Source: Halocalculus aciditolerans
GTDB lineage: Archaea; Halobacteriota; Halobacteria; Halobacteriales; Halobacteriaceae
DNA: 64,000 nucleotides
NCBI RefSeq assembly: GCF_014647475.1
Contig: NZ_BMPG01000001.1
Span: forward strand, 186,001-250,000
Direction of reading: 5' to 3'
How positions within the stretch are numbered: the first letter of the stretch is position 1; each line of letters starts with the position of its first letter. Position numbers and translations under genes: made by a program. The notes under the pieces are model-generated. The model ran no database searches. It worked only from the letters and a program-made list of their open reading frames with translations, and was not told where the DNA came from. Below, in pieces: positions 52,232 to 60,900 of this stretch.

Positions 52232-53104
52232 ATGAGCGACGGCGACGAGAACACGTGGTCGTGGGAGACCTTCGAGGCCCGCGACTTCTACGACGACCTC
52301 GGTCGCGGGGAGTGGGAGCGCCTCGACCGCGACTGGTACCATCGACTGGAGTGGGACGCGACGGTCGCGTACCTTGAGCAGTTCCTCCCCGCGTCCGGGC
52401 GCGTGCTCGACGCGGGCGGCGCGGCCGGCCGCTACGCGGTCTGGCTCGCCGAGCGCGGCTACGACGTAACGCTCGTCGACGTCAGCGAGACGCAACTCGA
52501 CATCGCGCGAGCGGAGCTCGACGCGCGCGGCCTCCGCGACCGCGTGACCGTCCACGTCGGCGACGTCCGCGACCTCGCGTACGAGTCGGACACGTTCGAC
52601 GCGACGCTCTGCCTCGGCGGCCCGCTCTCCCACGTCACCGACGCCGACGAGCGCGCGACCGCCGCGCGAGAACTCGCGCGCGTCACGGACCCCGGCGCGC
52701 CCGTCTTCGCGTCCGTGATGGGGCGGCTCGCGCTCGTGCAGGCGAAACTCCAGCAGGGCGACGAGCTCGCCCTCCTCCCCGACCTCGCGCGGGACGGGAC
52801 GTACGACGCCGCCCTCCTCCGCGAGCACGGCGTCGACTCTCCCTCGCTCTTCGCGGCGCACTTCTTCCGCGTCGACGAACTCGAAGCGCTCCTCGAAACC
52901 GCCGGCCTCGACGTCGAGACCGTCGCGGGACTCGAAGGCGTCGCGTCCCTCCGCCGCACCGCCGACGGCGACGTCGGCGACCTCGACGCCGAGAAGCGGG
53001 ACGCCGCGCGCGAGACCGTCGACGCGCTCCGCGAGGACCGTTCGGTCGCCGACTTCTCCACGCACATCCTCGCTGTCGCCACGGTCGCGCGAGCGTTCAA
53101 GTAG
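52232..53104 (+). CDS. Class I SAM-dependent methyltransferase
   Basis: 290 residues. Rossmann motif I VLDAGGAAGRYAVWLAERG, motif II LVDVSETQLDIARAEL, motif post II VHVGDVRDL, motif IV FDATLCLGGPLSH. Substrate not identifiable; family is often annotated as UbiE/Coq5-like. TATA-like GCGTTTTTG (52200-52208) 24-32 nt upstream supports the ATG at 52232. Followed by a Cas4-like gene after 22 bp, so likely cotranscribed. Confidence 0.88.
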   Translation: MSDGDENTWSWETFEARDFYDDLGRGEWERLDRDWYHRLEWDATVAYLEQFLPASGRVLDAGGAAGRYAVWLAERGYDVTLVDVSETQLDIARAELDARGLRDRVTVHVGDVRDLAYESDTFDATLCLGGPLSHVTDADERATAARELARVTDPGAPVFASVMGRLALVQAKLQQGDELALLPDLARDGTYDAALLREHGVDSPSLFAAHFFRVDELEALLETAGLDVETVAGLEGVASLRRTADGDVGDLDAEKRDAARETVDALREDRSVADFSTHILAVATVARAFK

Positions 53105-53126
53105 GAGGACGCGGCGAACTCGCGGC

Positions 53127-53777
53127 GTGTCCGACCTCGTCGCCTTCAGCGACCTCGCGCTCGCCGCGTACTGCCCGCGGAAGCTCTACTACCGCCGCCG
53201 CGAGGACTCGCGGTCCGAACCGCCGGTCGCGGCGCAGGCGCGCTCGCTCGCCGCGAACTACGACGCGCTCCGGAGCGCCGACCCCGGCCCGTACGCGGCC
53301 GCGCTCGCCGTCGCACCAGCGGTCGCTCGCGAGCGCCTCGACGCGGCCGCCGACCGCCTCGACGACTTCGACGCGCTCGCCGACCCCGACGAATCCCACG
53401 TCCTCGTCCGCGGGAAGGACTGCCTCGGTCGAGTCGGGAAGATTACGCCGAACGCCGTCTCGGTCGTCTCACACGGCGAACCACCGGACGACGGCGTCTG
53501 GGAGACGCAGTCCGTCCGCGCCGTCGCCGCCGCGAACGCCGTCTCCTGGCGCGAACAGCGACGCATCGACACGGCGTACGTGGAGTATCCGCGCTACGGC
53601 GCTATTCGACGCCTCTCGGTCACGGGCCGGCGGTCTGCGGCGTATCGGCGCGCGCTCAGAACGGTCGAGAAAATCGACGGCCCGCCCGCGCGCCTCCACG
53701 ACGACGCGAAGTGCGCGTCCTGTGAGTACCGCGCCACCTGCGGAGTGCAAACGAGAACGCTCCGCTCGCTCCTCTGA
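53127..53777 (+). CDS. Cas4/Dna2-like protein, solo, degenerate active site
   Basis: 216 residues from a GTG. N-terminal FSDLALAAYCPRKLYYRR and C-terminal CASCEYRATC give four cysteines C16, C196, C199, C205, the Cas4/AddB 4Fe-4S layout. In active enzymes an Asp follows the conserved Gly-x-x-Gly strand and an E-x-K comes next; here the equivalent strands read LGRVGKITPNA and AYVEYPRYG, so the nuclease residues seem lost. No cas gene or CRISPR array is nearby. May bind DNA or be structural. Confidence 0.75.
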   Translation: MSDLVAFSDLALAAYCPRKLYYRRREDSRSEPPVAAQARSLAANYDALRSADPGPYAAALAVAPAVARERLDAAADRLDDFDALADPDESHVLVRGKDCLGRVGKITPNAVSVVSHGEPPDDGVWETQSVRAVAAANAVSWREQRRIDTAYVEYPRYGAIRRLSVTGRRSAAYRRALRTVEKIDGPPARLHDDAKCASCEYRATCGVQTRTLRSLL

Positions 53778-53783
53778 CCCCGA

Positions 53784-54380
53784 CTACTCGTCGCCGCGCG
53801 CGGACGCGAGCCAGTCGACGATGGCGTCGGCGTTCGCCCCCTCGCGGTGAATCACTCCCTCCGCGACGTCGACGACCGTGCTCTCCACGCCGTCGGTCTC
53901 GCCGCCGTCGAGAACGATAGCGACGTCCTCGCGGAAGTCGGGGTCGAGGTCGTCGGGGTGGCGGACGCTCGGCCGGCCGCTCCGGTTCGCGCTCGTCGCC
54001 GTCACGGGCGTGTCCGCGGCTTCGAGGAGGTCGAGGGCGAGGTCGTGGTCGGGAACGCGGATACCCACGCGGTCGCGCCCGCCGACGAGGCTGTCGGGGA
54101 CGATATCGCGTTTCTCACAGACGACCGTGACGGGACCCGGAAGGAACTCGCGCATGAAGGCCTCCTCGCGCTCGCCGACGCGGACGTAGTCGAGCGCGGC
54201 GTCCACGTCGGGCACGCCGAGACTCATCGGTTTCGCCCTGTCGCGGCCTTTCGCCGCGTACGCACGCTCGATCGCGTCGGGGTCGAGGGCGTCCGCGCCG
54301 AGGCCGTACACCGTCTCCGTCGGGTAGACGACGAGCTCGCCGCGCTCGATGGCGGCGGCCGCGTCCTCGATCGTCGCCAT
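53784..54380 (-). CDS. sua5: Threonylcarbamoyl-AMP synthase (Sua5/YrdC)
   Basis: 198 residues. Makes threonylcarbamoyl-adenylate from threonine, bicarbonate and ATP for the t6A37 modification of tRNA. YrdC motifs: VVYPTETVYGLGADAL (17-32), AAKGRDRAKPMSLGV, PGPVTVVCEKRD, VGIRVPDHD, PVTATSANRSG. Only the YrdC domain is present, without the Sua5 C-terminal domain. Start abuts the redoxin stop, so it is the last gene of a three-gene operon. Confidence 0.93.
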   Translation of the reverse strand: MATIEDAAAAIERGELVVYPTETVYGLGADALDPDAIERAYAAKGRDRAKPMSLGVPDVDAALDYVRVGEREEAFMREFLPGPVTVVCEKRDIVPDSLVGGRDRVGIRVPDHDLALDLLEAADTPVTATSANRSGRPSVRHPDDLDPDFREDVAIVLDGGETDGVESTVVDVAEGVIHREGANADAIVDWLASARGDE

Positions 54381-54884
54381 CTATCGGATCGCGGCTTCGA
54401 CGGCGTCGTAGTCCGGGAACGACGGCCACTCCTCGGCCACCCACGCGTACTCGACGTCGCGGCCTTCGTCGAGCAGGAAGACCGCCGGGCGGGGCTCGGA
54501 GACGCCCGCCATCCCGTCGAGGTCGTGGTCGATGCCGTACGCTTCGGCGACCTCGTTCGACGGGTCGCTGAACGCGCGGAACTCGACGCCCTCGCGCTCT
54601 TCGAGGAGCGTCTTGTGCTCGTAGGGGCTGGAGACGGAGACGCCGACGATGTCGACGTCCGCGTCGAACCCGCGTTCCGCGAAGTTCTGGTAGATGTAGG
54701 TGGTGGGGAACGCGCCGTCCATCGGGTGGAAGACGAGGAGGACGCGGCCCTCGCTCGTGAGCTCGTCGAGCGAGCGGTTCTCCCAGTACTCGTCGTTCAC
54801 GAGCGGGCGCGTGAAGTCCGGAGCCGTCTCCCCTTCCTCGACGTGGTCGATGTCGGGGAGGTCGACGACATCGAAATCGGGCAT
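54381..54884 (-). CDS. Cysteine-free peroxiredoxin-like protein
   Basis: 167 residues. AhpC/TSA fold by sequence: GETAPDFTRPLVND, VLLVFHPMDGAFPTTYIYQNF, VDIVGVSVSSPYEHKTLLEE, FRAFSDPSNEVAEAYG, RPAVFLLDEG. In true peroxiredoxins the PxxxTxxC motif holds the peroxidatic Cys; here the segment is MDGAFPTTY and the whole protein has no cysteine. So it cannot use the standard chemistry. It overlaps the glutaredoxin-like gene by one base (TGATG). Confidence 0.85.
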   Translation of the reverse strand: MPDFDVVDLPDIDHVEEGETAPDFTRPLVNDEYWENRSLDELTSEGRVLLVFHPMDGAFPTTYIYQNFAERGFDADVDIVGVSVSSPYEHKTLLEEREGVEFRAFSDPSNEVAEAYGIDHDLDGMAGVSEPRPAVFLLDEGRDVEYAWVAEEWPSFPDYDAVEAAIR

Positions 54885-55174
54885 CAGGCGTCACCTCCGT
54901 AGGTGGCGTCGAGGTAGTCGACGATGTTCGCGGACTCCGCCATCGCGACGCCCGTCTCGTCGTCGATAATCGCGGGGACGGTGCGCGCGCCGACGACCTT
55001 CTTCACGGCGTTGCGCTCCGAGTGGAGCGGCTCGATGAACCGCGAGTGGTAGTCGAGGTCGAGTTCGTCGAGTTTCCGCACGACGCGCTCACAGTACGGG
55101 CAGGCCTGCAGTCGGTAGAGCGTGATGTGGGCGTCACTGCTCTCCGGCCGCGGCGGGGCGTTCCTCGCGCTCAT
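54884..55174 (-). CDS. Glutaredoxin / GST N-terminal domain protein
   Basis: 96 residues. Thioredoxin fold with CPYC active site (C25-C28) in ITLYRLQACPYCERV, cis-Pro in RTVPAII, and the ESANIVDYLDATY end of GST N-terminal domains. Haloarchaea use gamma-glutamylcysteine rather than glutathione, so the partner thiol is probably that. First gene of the operon; TATA-like GTTTAGGCG lies 27-35 nt upstream. Confidence 0.9.
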   Translation of the reverse strand: MSARNAPPRPESSDAHITLYRLQACPYCERVVRKLDELDLDYHSRFIEPLHSERNAVKKVVGARTVPAIIDDETGVAMAESANIVDYLDATYGGDA

Positions 55175-55212
55175 ACTCGCGTGGTTGGGTCGAATCCCGC
55201 CTAAACTCTTCG

Positions 55213-55231
55213 CCCCCGGCGAAACCGGGGG
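55213..55231. other. Perfect hairpin between divergent genes
   Basis: CCCCCGG-CGAAA-CCGGGGG, 7-bp arms, between the promoters of the glutaredoxin-like and CNNM-type genes. Could be a regulator site or transcription insulator. Confidence 0.35.
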
Positions 55232-55273
55232 AGAAACCCTTATTCCGGGGGCGGGCGAACTTCGCGTATCGTA

Positions 55274-56641
55274 ATGGGCCATACCGCCGCCGTTCTCGTC
55301 GAGACTGTGCTCGGCGTCACCCTCTCCACCGACGTCATCGCCGCCATGGGGGTCGCCGTCATGATCGTCCTCATGGGGCTGTCGGCGTTCTTCTCCTCCT
55401 CCGAGATCGCGTTGTTCTCGCTCGCGCGCCACCGCGTCGAATCGCTCGCCGAGGAGGGCGTTCCGGGCGCGGCGACAGTGATGGAGCTGAAGTCCGACCC
55501 GCACCGCCTCCTGATCACGATTCTCGTCGGGAACAACCTCGTGAACATCGCGATGTCGAGTATCGCGACCGCGCTCGTCGGGATGTACCTCACGAACGCC
55601 GGCGTCGCCGTCCTCGTCTCGACGTTCGGCGTCACCGCGCTCGTCCTCCTCTTCGGGGAGAGCGCGCCGAAATCCTACGCCGTCGAGAACACCGAATCCT
55701 GGTCGCTCCGCATCGCCCGGCCCCTCCAGGCGAGCGAGAAAATCCTCTACCCCCTCATCGTCCTCTTCGACCACCTCACCCGCGTCGTGAACCGCCTCAC
55801 CGGCGGCGGCGCGGCCATCGAATCCTCCTACGTCTCCCGCGACGAGATCCAGGAGATGATTCGCACCGGCGAACGCGAAGGCGTCATCGAAGAAGACGAA
55901 CGCGAGATGCTCCAACGCATCTTCCGTTTTAATAATACCATCGCGAAGGAGGTGATGACGCCGCGCCTCGACGTCGACGCCGTCGACACCGACACCACGG
56001 TGCCGGAGGCCATCGAGGCCTGCGTCGAATCCGGCCACGAACTCCTGCCTGTTTATGAGGGCAACCTCGACAACATCGTCGGCACGGTCAGCCTCCGCGA
56101 CCTCGTCCGCGAACGCCGCTACGGCGAAGGCGACCCCCTCGACCTCTCCGCGCTCGTCCAACCCACCCTCCACGTCCCCGAGTCGAAGAACGTCAACGAG
56201 CTCTTAGAGGAGATGCAGGACGAACGCGTCCAGATGGTCGTCGTCATCGACGAGTTCGGCACGACCGAAGGCATCCTCACCACCGAGGACCTCATCGAGG
56301 AGATCGTCGGCGAAATCCTCGAAGGCGAAGAGGAACGCCCCGTCACCTTCGTCGACGACAACTCCGTCCTCGTGAACGGCGAGGTGAACATCGACGAGGT
56401 GAACGAGGCGCTCGAAATCGACCTCCCGGAGGGCGAGGAGTTCGAGACCATCGCGGGCTTCATCTTCAACCGCGCGGGCCGCCTCGTCGACGCCGGCGAG
56501 ACCTTCGACTACGAGAACGTCGAACTCCGCGTCGAACAGGTCGAGAACACCCGCATCCGGAAAGCCCGCGTCACGAAACACCCCGTCGAGAACGACGAGA
56601 ACGCAGCGGCCGACGCCGACGAGCGAGAGTCGAACGAGTAG
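55274..56641 (+). CDS. CNNM/CorC family membrane transporter (hemolysin-type)
   Basis: 455 residues. DUF21 membrane domain (about 1-180) with FFSSSEIALFSLARHRVESL, then CBS pair (about 215-330: MTPRLDVDAVDTD, LPVYEGNLDNIVGTVSLRDL, VQMVVVIDEFGTTEGILTTEDL) and a C-terminal CorC_HlyC domain (about 345-430). Members export Mg2+ or related divalent ions, or control it, with CBS binding Mg-ATP. Start ATG at 55274; TATA-like CCTTATTCC is about 28-36 nt upstream. Confidence 0.92.
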   Translation: MGHTAAVLVETVLGVTLSTDVIAAMGVAVMIVLMGLSAFFSSSEIALFSLARHRVESLAEEGVPGAATVMELKSDPHRLLITILVGNNLVNIAMSSIATALVGMYLTNAGVAVLVSTFGVTALVLLFGESAPKSYAVENTESWSLRIARPLQASEKILYPLIVLFDHLTRVVNRLTGGGAAIESSYVSRDEIQEMIRTGEREGVIEEDEREMLQRIFRFNNTIAKEVMTPRLDVDAVDTDTTVPEAIEACVESGHELLPVYEGNLDNIVGTVSLRDLVRERRYGEGDPLDLSALVQPTLHVPESKNVNELLEEMQDERVQMVVVIDEFGTTEGILTTEDLIEEIVGEILEGEEERPVTFVDDNSVLVNGEVNIDEVNEALEIDLPEGEEFETIAGFIFNRAGRLVDAGETFDYENVELRVEQVENTRIRKARVTKHPVENDENAAADADERESNE

Positions 56642-57199
56642 TCAGCACTCGGGTCTCGACCCGAACAGCTCGAAGTACGTGACGCCGAGCGCGGTTCGCC
56701 CGTCCGTGATCGCGTTCTCTTCGACTGCGTCCAGCAGGGCGTCGTAGGCCATCGTCGTCGGGCGGATGGATTCGTTGAAGTCGAGGACTTGGTCGGCGTC
56801 GGGCGTGCAGCCGGCGGCGACGAAGTAGTGGTGTTCGGCGTCGCTGATGCCGTTCGCGGGCTCGAACGACCCGAGGGGTTCGAGGGCGTCCGCGGTGTAG
56901 CCGGTCTCCTCTTCGAGTTCGCGGCGCGCGGCCGCGCGGTACGTCTCGTCCTCGGGCTCGATGCCGCCCGCGGGCAGTCCGCGATTCACGTGCTTCACGG
57001 CCTGCCGCCACTCCTCCACGAGGACGACGTCGCCGTCGGGAGTAAAGGGGAGGACGACGACGGCGGGGTCGTCGGCGAGGTAATCGAAGTCCGTCTCCGT
57101 CCCGTCCGGGAGGGTGACGTCCTCGTTCACGACGTCGAAGCCGGGGCACTCGTAGGCGACGCGGGCGTCGGTCGTCTCCCACGCGAGGTCTTCGGTCAT
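56642..57199 (-). CDS. Nudix hydrolase (ADP-ribose-pyrophosphatase-like)
   Basis: 185 residues. Nudix box from G79 to about 101 with RELEEETG (93-100), preceded by VVLVEEWRQAVKHVNRGLPAGG as in ADP-ribose pyrophosphatases, and followed by ELFGSRPEC at the C-terminus. Hydrolyses a nucleoside diphosphate linked to another moiety; the exact substrate is inferred. TATA-like GTTTTTAGG (bottom strand) about 28-36 nt upstream. Its stop follows the CNNM stop directly on the opposite strand. Confidence 0.9.
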   Translation of the reverse strand: MTEDLAWETTDARVAYECPGFDVVNEDVTLPDGTETDFDYLADDPAVVVLPFTPDGDVVLVEEWRQAVKHVNRGLPAGGIEPEDETYRAAARRELEEETGYTADALEPLGSFEPANGISDAEHHYFVAAGCTPDADQVLDFNESIRPTTMAYDALLDAVEENAITDGRTALGVTYFELFGSRPEC

Positions 57200-57352
57200 G
57201 GTGGAAGCCTTGCGACGCCCCGCCTAAAAACGCCCGCTCACGAGGCTGCTCGTTGTCTTCACCCACGCCGCTCGGCACCCGCGCACGCGACGTCGTCGAC
57301 AGTCGGCTCGGCGTTCGGACGTCGACGACCCACACAACAGCTAACTACTATC

Positions 57353-57362
57353 AGTATATACT
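57353..57362. promoter_or_regulatory. AGTATATACT palindrome before the winged-helix gene
   Basis: Perfect 10-bp palindrome with a TATATA core, 9-18 nt upstream of the GTG start, inside a longer CTAAC...GTTAG frame (57341-57371). Either the TATA box or an auto-operator. Confidence 0.4.
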
Positions 57363-57370
57363 ATTCGTTA

Positions 57371-57709
57371 GTGACTGGGGGCGAGGACGACGACGCGTCG
57401 CGCACGCACCTGCGGCTCGTCGAGCCGACGGACTTCGAGATACTCGCGTTTCTCGACGAACACGGCCGCAACAACGCCGTCAACGTCGCCGCCGCCATCG
57501 ACCGCGACCGCTCCTACATCAACACCCGCCTCAGCGAACTCAAACGCCAGGACCTCCTCGACCACGTCGGCCCCGCCCCCAACAGCGGCCTCTACGAACT
57601 CAACGACCGCGGCGAGGCCGCCGTCGAACACCGCGACCGACACGGCGACCCCGACGTCGATTTTCTCTGCCTTGTCGACGCCGCTACCGACGACAATTCA
57701 GACGATTGA
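57371..57709 (+). CDS. Small winged-helix regulator (PhiH1-repressor-like)
   Basis: 112 residues from a GTG. Winged helix: PTDFEILAFLDEHGRNNAVNVAAAIDRDRSYINTRLSEL as the HTH, RQDLLDHVGPAPNSGLYELNDRGEAAV as wing. Resembles the halovirus phiH1 repressor-like family of haloarchaea. Acidic tail. No ATG fits; GTG at 57371 is the best start but leaves only 9 bp to the TATATA palindrome. Stands directly before the surface glycoprotein gene, so it might regulate it. Confidence 0.7.
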   Translation: MTGGEDDDASRTHLRLVEPTDFEILAFLDEHGRNNAVNVAAAIDRDRSYINTRLSELKRQDLLDHVGPAPNSGLYELNDRGEAAVEHRDRHGDPDVDFLCLVDAATDDNSDD

Positions 57710-57773
57710 CTCCTTCAAGAGGCCGCTAACGGCTTCTGAGACGGGTATGAGGCGTTCGTTCAGACGATTGACT
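57697..57773 (+). repeat. 15-bp direct repeat, 62 bp apart
   Basis: TTCAGACGATTGACT at 57697-57711 (including the winged-helix stop) and 57759-57773. The unit between contains an AGGCCG/CGGCTT dyad that could be a terminator. Origin unclear. Confidence 0.5.
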
Positions 57774-57801
57774 AATGATTAGCTTTATCACGCCATGGCT
57801 G

Positions 57802-57816
57802 TATACCGTCGGTATA
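57802..57816. promoter_or_regulatory. 15-bp palindrome in the surface glycoprotein promoter
   Basis: TATACCG-T-CGGTATA, perfect, 95-109 bp upstream of the ATG and about 20 bp after a TATA-like GCTTTATCA (57782-57790). It would lie near the transcription start, leaving a leader of about 95 nt. Confidence 0.55.
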
Positions 57817-57910
57817 TGCTCTCGGTCAGTAGGGTTGGTTTTACCCGAACCGCTGCTCCCACGAGCGGCACGTGGCCGAGCGCATATCAAACAACACTCA
57901 ACTCCCAACA

Positions 57911-60900
57911 ATGACAGGAAACGATACAGCAGATAAGCTGCGCGCGGTCTTCCTCACCGTGCTCATGGTCGGCTCCGTCCTCGGAGCCACCGTGGCATTC
58001 TCCGGGGGAGCCGTGGCAGCAGCTGGTAACCTTCAGGTGGCTGGCAATAGCCAGTACGTGTCTCCTGGAGGAACAGTAACGGCTACCGTGGATGTGGGCG
58101 CCGGTAATCAGGCCACATTCAAGATAGAAGATAGCACAAATGATGTCAGCGGATCAGCTTCCTTTACTGATACCGACTCTGACGGGCAAATAACCGCCCA
58201 ACTGGACCTTATCAATCTATTCGGGAACTCTGGCCCCGCTACTGGCGCTGCGACAGTGTATGTCTCAGAGGGGTCGACCGTATCTACGAGTTCACCCGTG
58301 ACAAGCAGTTTCACGGTTGATAGCTCTGCACCTACAGTCACGGCAGACTATACATCCAGTTCAACGGTAGGTGCTGGTGACAGTATCAACGTTGATTACT
58401 TAGTCAAGGACTTGCCGGATAACAGCTCAAGCGCGATCAGCTCTGTATCCGTCGAGATTCAGGACTCGAACGATAACGTCGTAAACTCCAAATCACCTGC
58501 TGTGGGTATCGGGGCACAGTCCACCTCGATCGATGTCCCGAGTGATGCCTCGAGCGGCAACTACGACGTCGTCGTCACCGCTCAGGACAAGGCGGGACAT
58601 CAAAGCAGTGGTTCGACGGATACCTTCACCGTCGACGCAACTGCGCCCGAAATATCGGGCTTCACAGTCGCGAAGACCGACACCGACGAGCTCGAAGTGA
58701 GTTTCGACTCGAGTGAGGCCCTTTCGACGGAATCCGGCACCGTCACTGGCCCCGCCGGGTTTAGTCAGGATGTCTCATCCTTCGTCAAACACGGTGACTC
58801 CGCTCCGTACGAGTATACGAAGAACATCACTACCGATGGTTACGAGGGTAAGTATACGGCGACGCTAACGAAGGCGGTCGACGAATACGACAATGACGGT
58901 GCGTCCGAGCAGACGGACTCGGTCACTGTCGGCGACATCGAGAGCGCCGATATCACGTCCGAACCCGCCAAGACGGGCGCGACCGGTGTCACGCACACCA
59001 CCGACATCGTCCTCAAGAACCAGAAGGACATTCAGGACTACGAGTTCGTCTACTCCGGTGACGTCGACGTGAGCGACGTCGATAAGGCCGACGTCGTCGC
59101 GCTGAAGGTCGACGCCAACAACGACGACGACTTCTCGGACGATAGCGACATGAACCTGCTCGACTCCAACTCGGCGTCGAGCGGGCTGGATAAGACTGAC
59201 GGCTCCGGGGAGGGGACGATTCTCACGCTCGGCACGTCTAGCTCGGTCACGATTCCCGCCGGTGCGCGCATCCACGTCGAGTACAAGGACGTCGACAACC
59301 CGACTTCCAAGAACACGAACGTCCAGATCAGCCTCGACCCGGACACGCCGGACGTGCAGTTCGACCGGCCGCTCACGCTCGGCGGAGAAGCCGAGAACCC
59401 GACTGTCGACAACGCGAAGGTCGGCGGAACGTCCGTCGACTCTGGCTCCGCGGTGCTCGGTACGAGCGCGAACGGAACGAACACCGCTGTCTCGGTGACG
59501 TTCAGTGAAGAGATGTCCGACGCCGGGACGGTCTCGCTCACCGTCGACGGCCAGAGCGTCCCCGTGAACAACGGGACGTTCGGCGAGAGTGGGACAACGT
59601 ACACGGGCGACGCGGACATTGACGCGTCCGGTGAAGTCAACGCGACCCTCTCGGTGTCCGGTTCGACGGACTCCGACGACGGTCTCGGTCTCACCGACAC
59701 GTACTCGAAGGACTTCACGATCGACGTCTCGCCGGTGCAGGCGCAGAACGCCTCGCTCACGGCGACGAACACGATCGACGTCGCGTTCAACGACACTGTC
59801 AAGCCGGCTGAAGTCGACGAGAGCGACTTCGACGTCAACACCGGCACGACGCCGAGTAAGGTGGCTGTCGACGAGAACGTCGTCACGCTGACCCTCTCTG
59901 AGGGTGACAGCCTCGCGGCTGACGCGACGCCGTCCGTCTCCGTTTCGGCGGAGAGTCTCACGGACGATGCCGGGAACGACAACGTCGGCGCGGACCTCAC
60001 TGCGACGGACGAGGTTGCACCGACGCTGGACAGTCCGGCTCTGAGTAACCCTGACGGCGACATCCTGAACGTCACGTTCGACTCGAACGAGGCGCTCAGC
60101 AGCTTCGACGTCGCCGTCATCAACAAGCCCGGTGACGTCGTCACGCGCGTCGGGAGTTCCGACTTCACGAACGTCGCTGACGAGGGCTCCTACACGTACG
60201 CGACGAACGTCTCCGTCCCTGACGGACAGTACGCGAAGCTGCAGGTCAACGCGACCGACGCGAACGACAACGACGTATCGGAAGTCGAACTCGACCCGGA
60301 CGACCAGTACGTCGATACGAGCGGTCCGACGTTCGAACTCAACAACGTCGAGGCGAACACGCTCGTTAGCTCCGTCCCTGACCCGATTACCGTCGACGTC
60401 AGTGACGAGAACGGCATCAACGCGAACAGCGTCTACGTCACGGTCGAGGACGACAGCGGGACGGTCGTTCCGCGCGTCCGCGCACAGGCCACGGATGCGG
60501 ACGCTGTGAGCTACGATAGCAAAGCGGAGCAGATCGACATCTCGACGACCGGACTCGACCTGAGCGGTCAGGTCGACGTCACGGTCGAGGCCGCGGACGC
60601 GTCCGGCTACGGTAACACGTCGACGCTCTCGTTCAGTGTCGACAGCCAGGCCGCGTCCGGCCTCGACGTCACGTCGCCGGCGCAGGACACGCTCCTGACG
60701 TCCGACGACAAACTCGAAATCTCGTACGCGTACAACGACGCTAACCCCGATAGCGTCGACGTCGTTCTGACGCCGCTCGGTGAGGCTGGCACGAAGAAGA
60801 CGTACGACATCAACGACTCGAAGTATACGGACGACGGAACGCAGAAGACGTTCTACGTCGACCTCACTTTCGTCGATAGCGGTTCCTATGCCGTCGACGT

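Noticed and set aside
53127-53777. Cas4-like gene as sign of a CRISPR locus
   Set aside because: No repeats, spacers or other cas genes in the window, and the active-site residues look lost.
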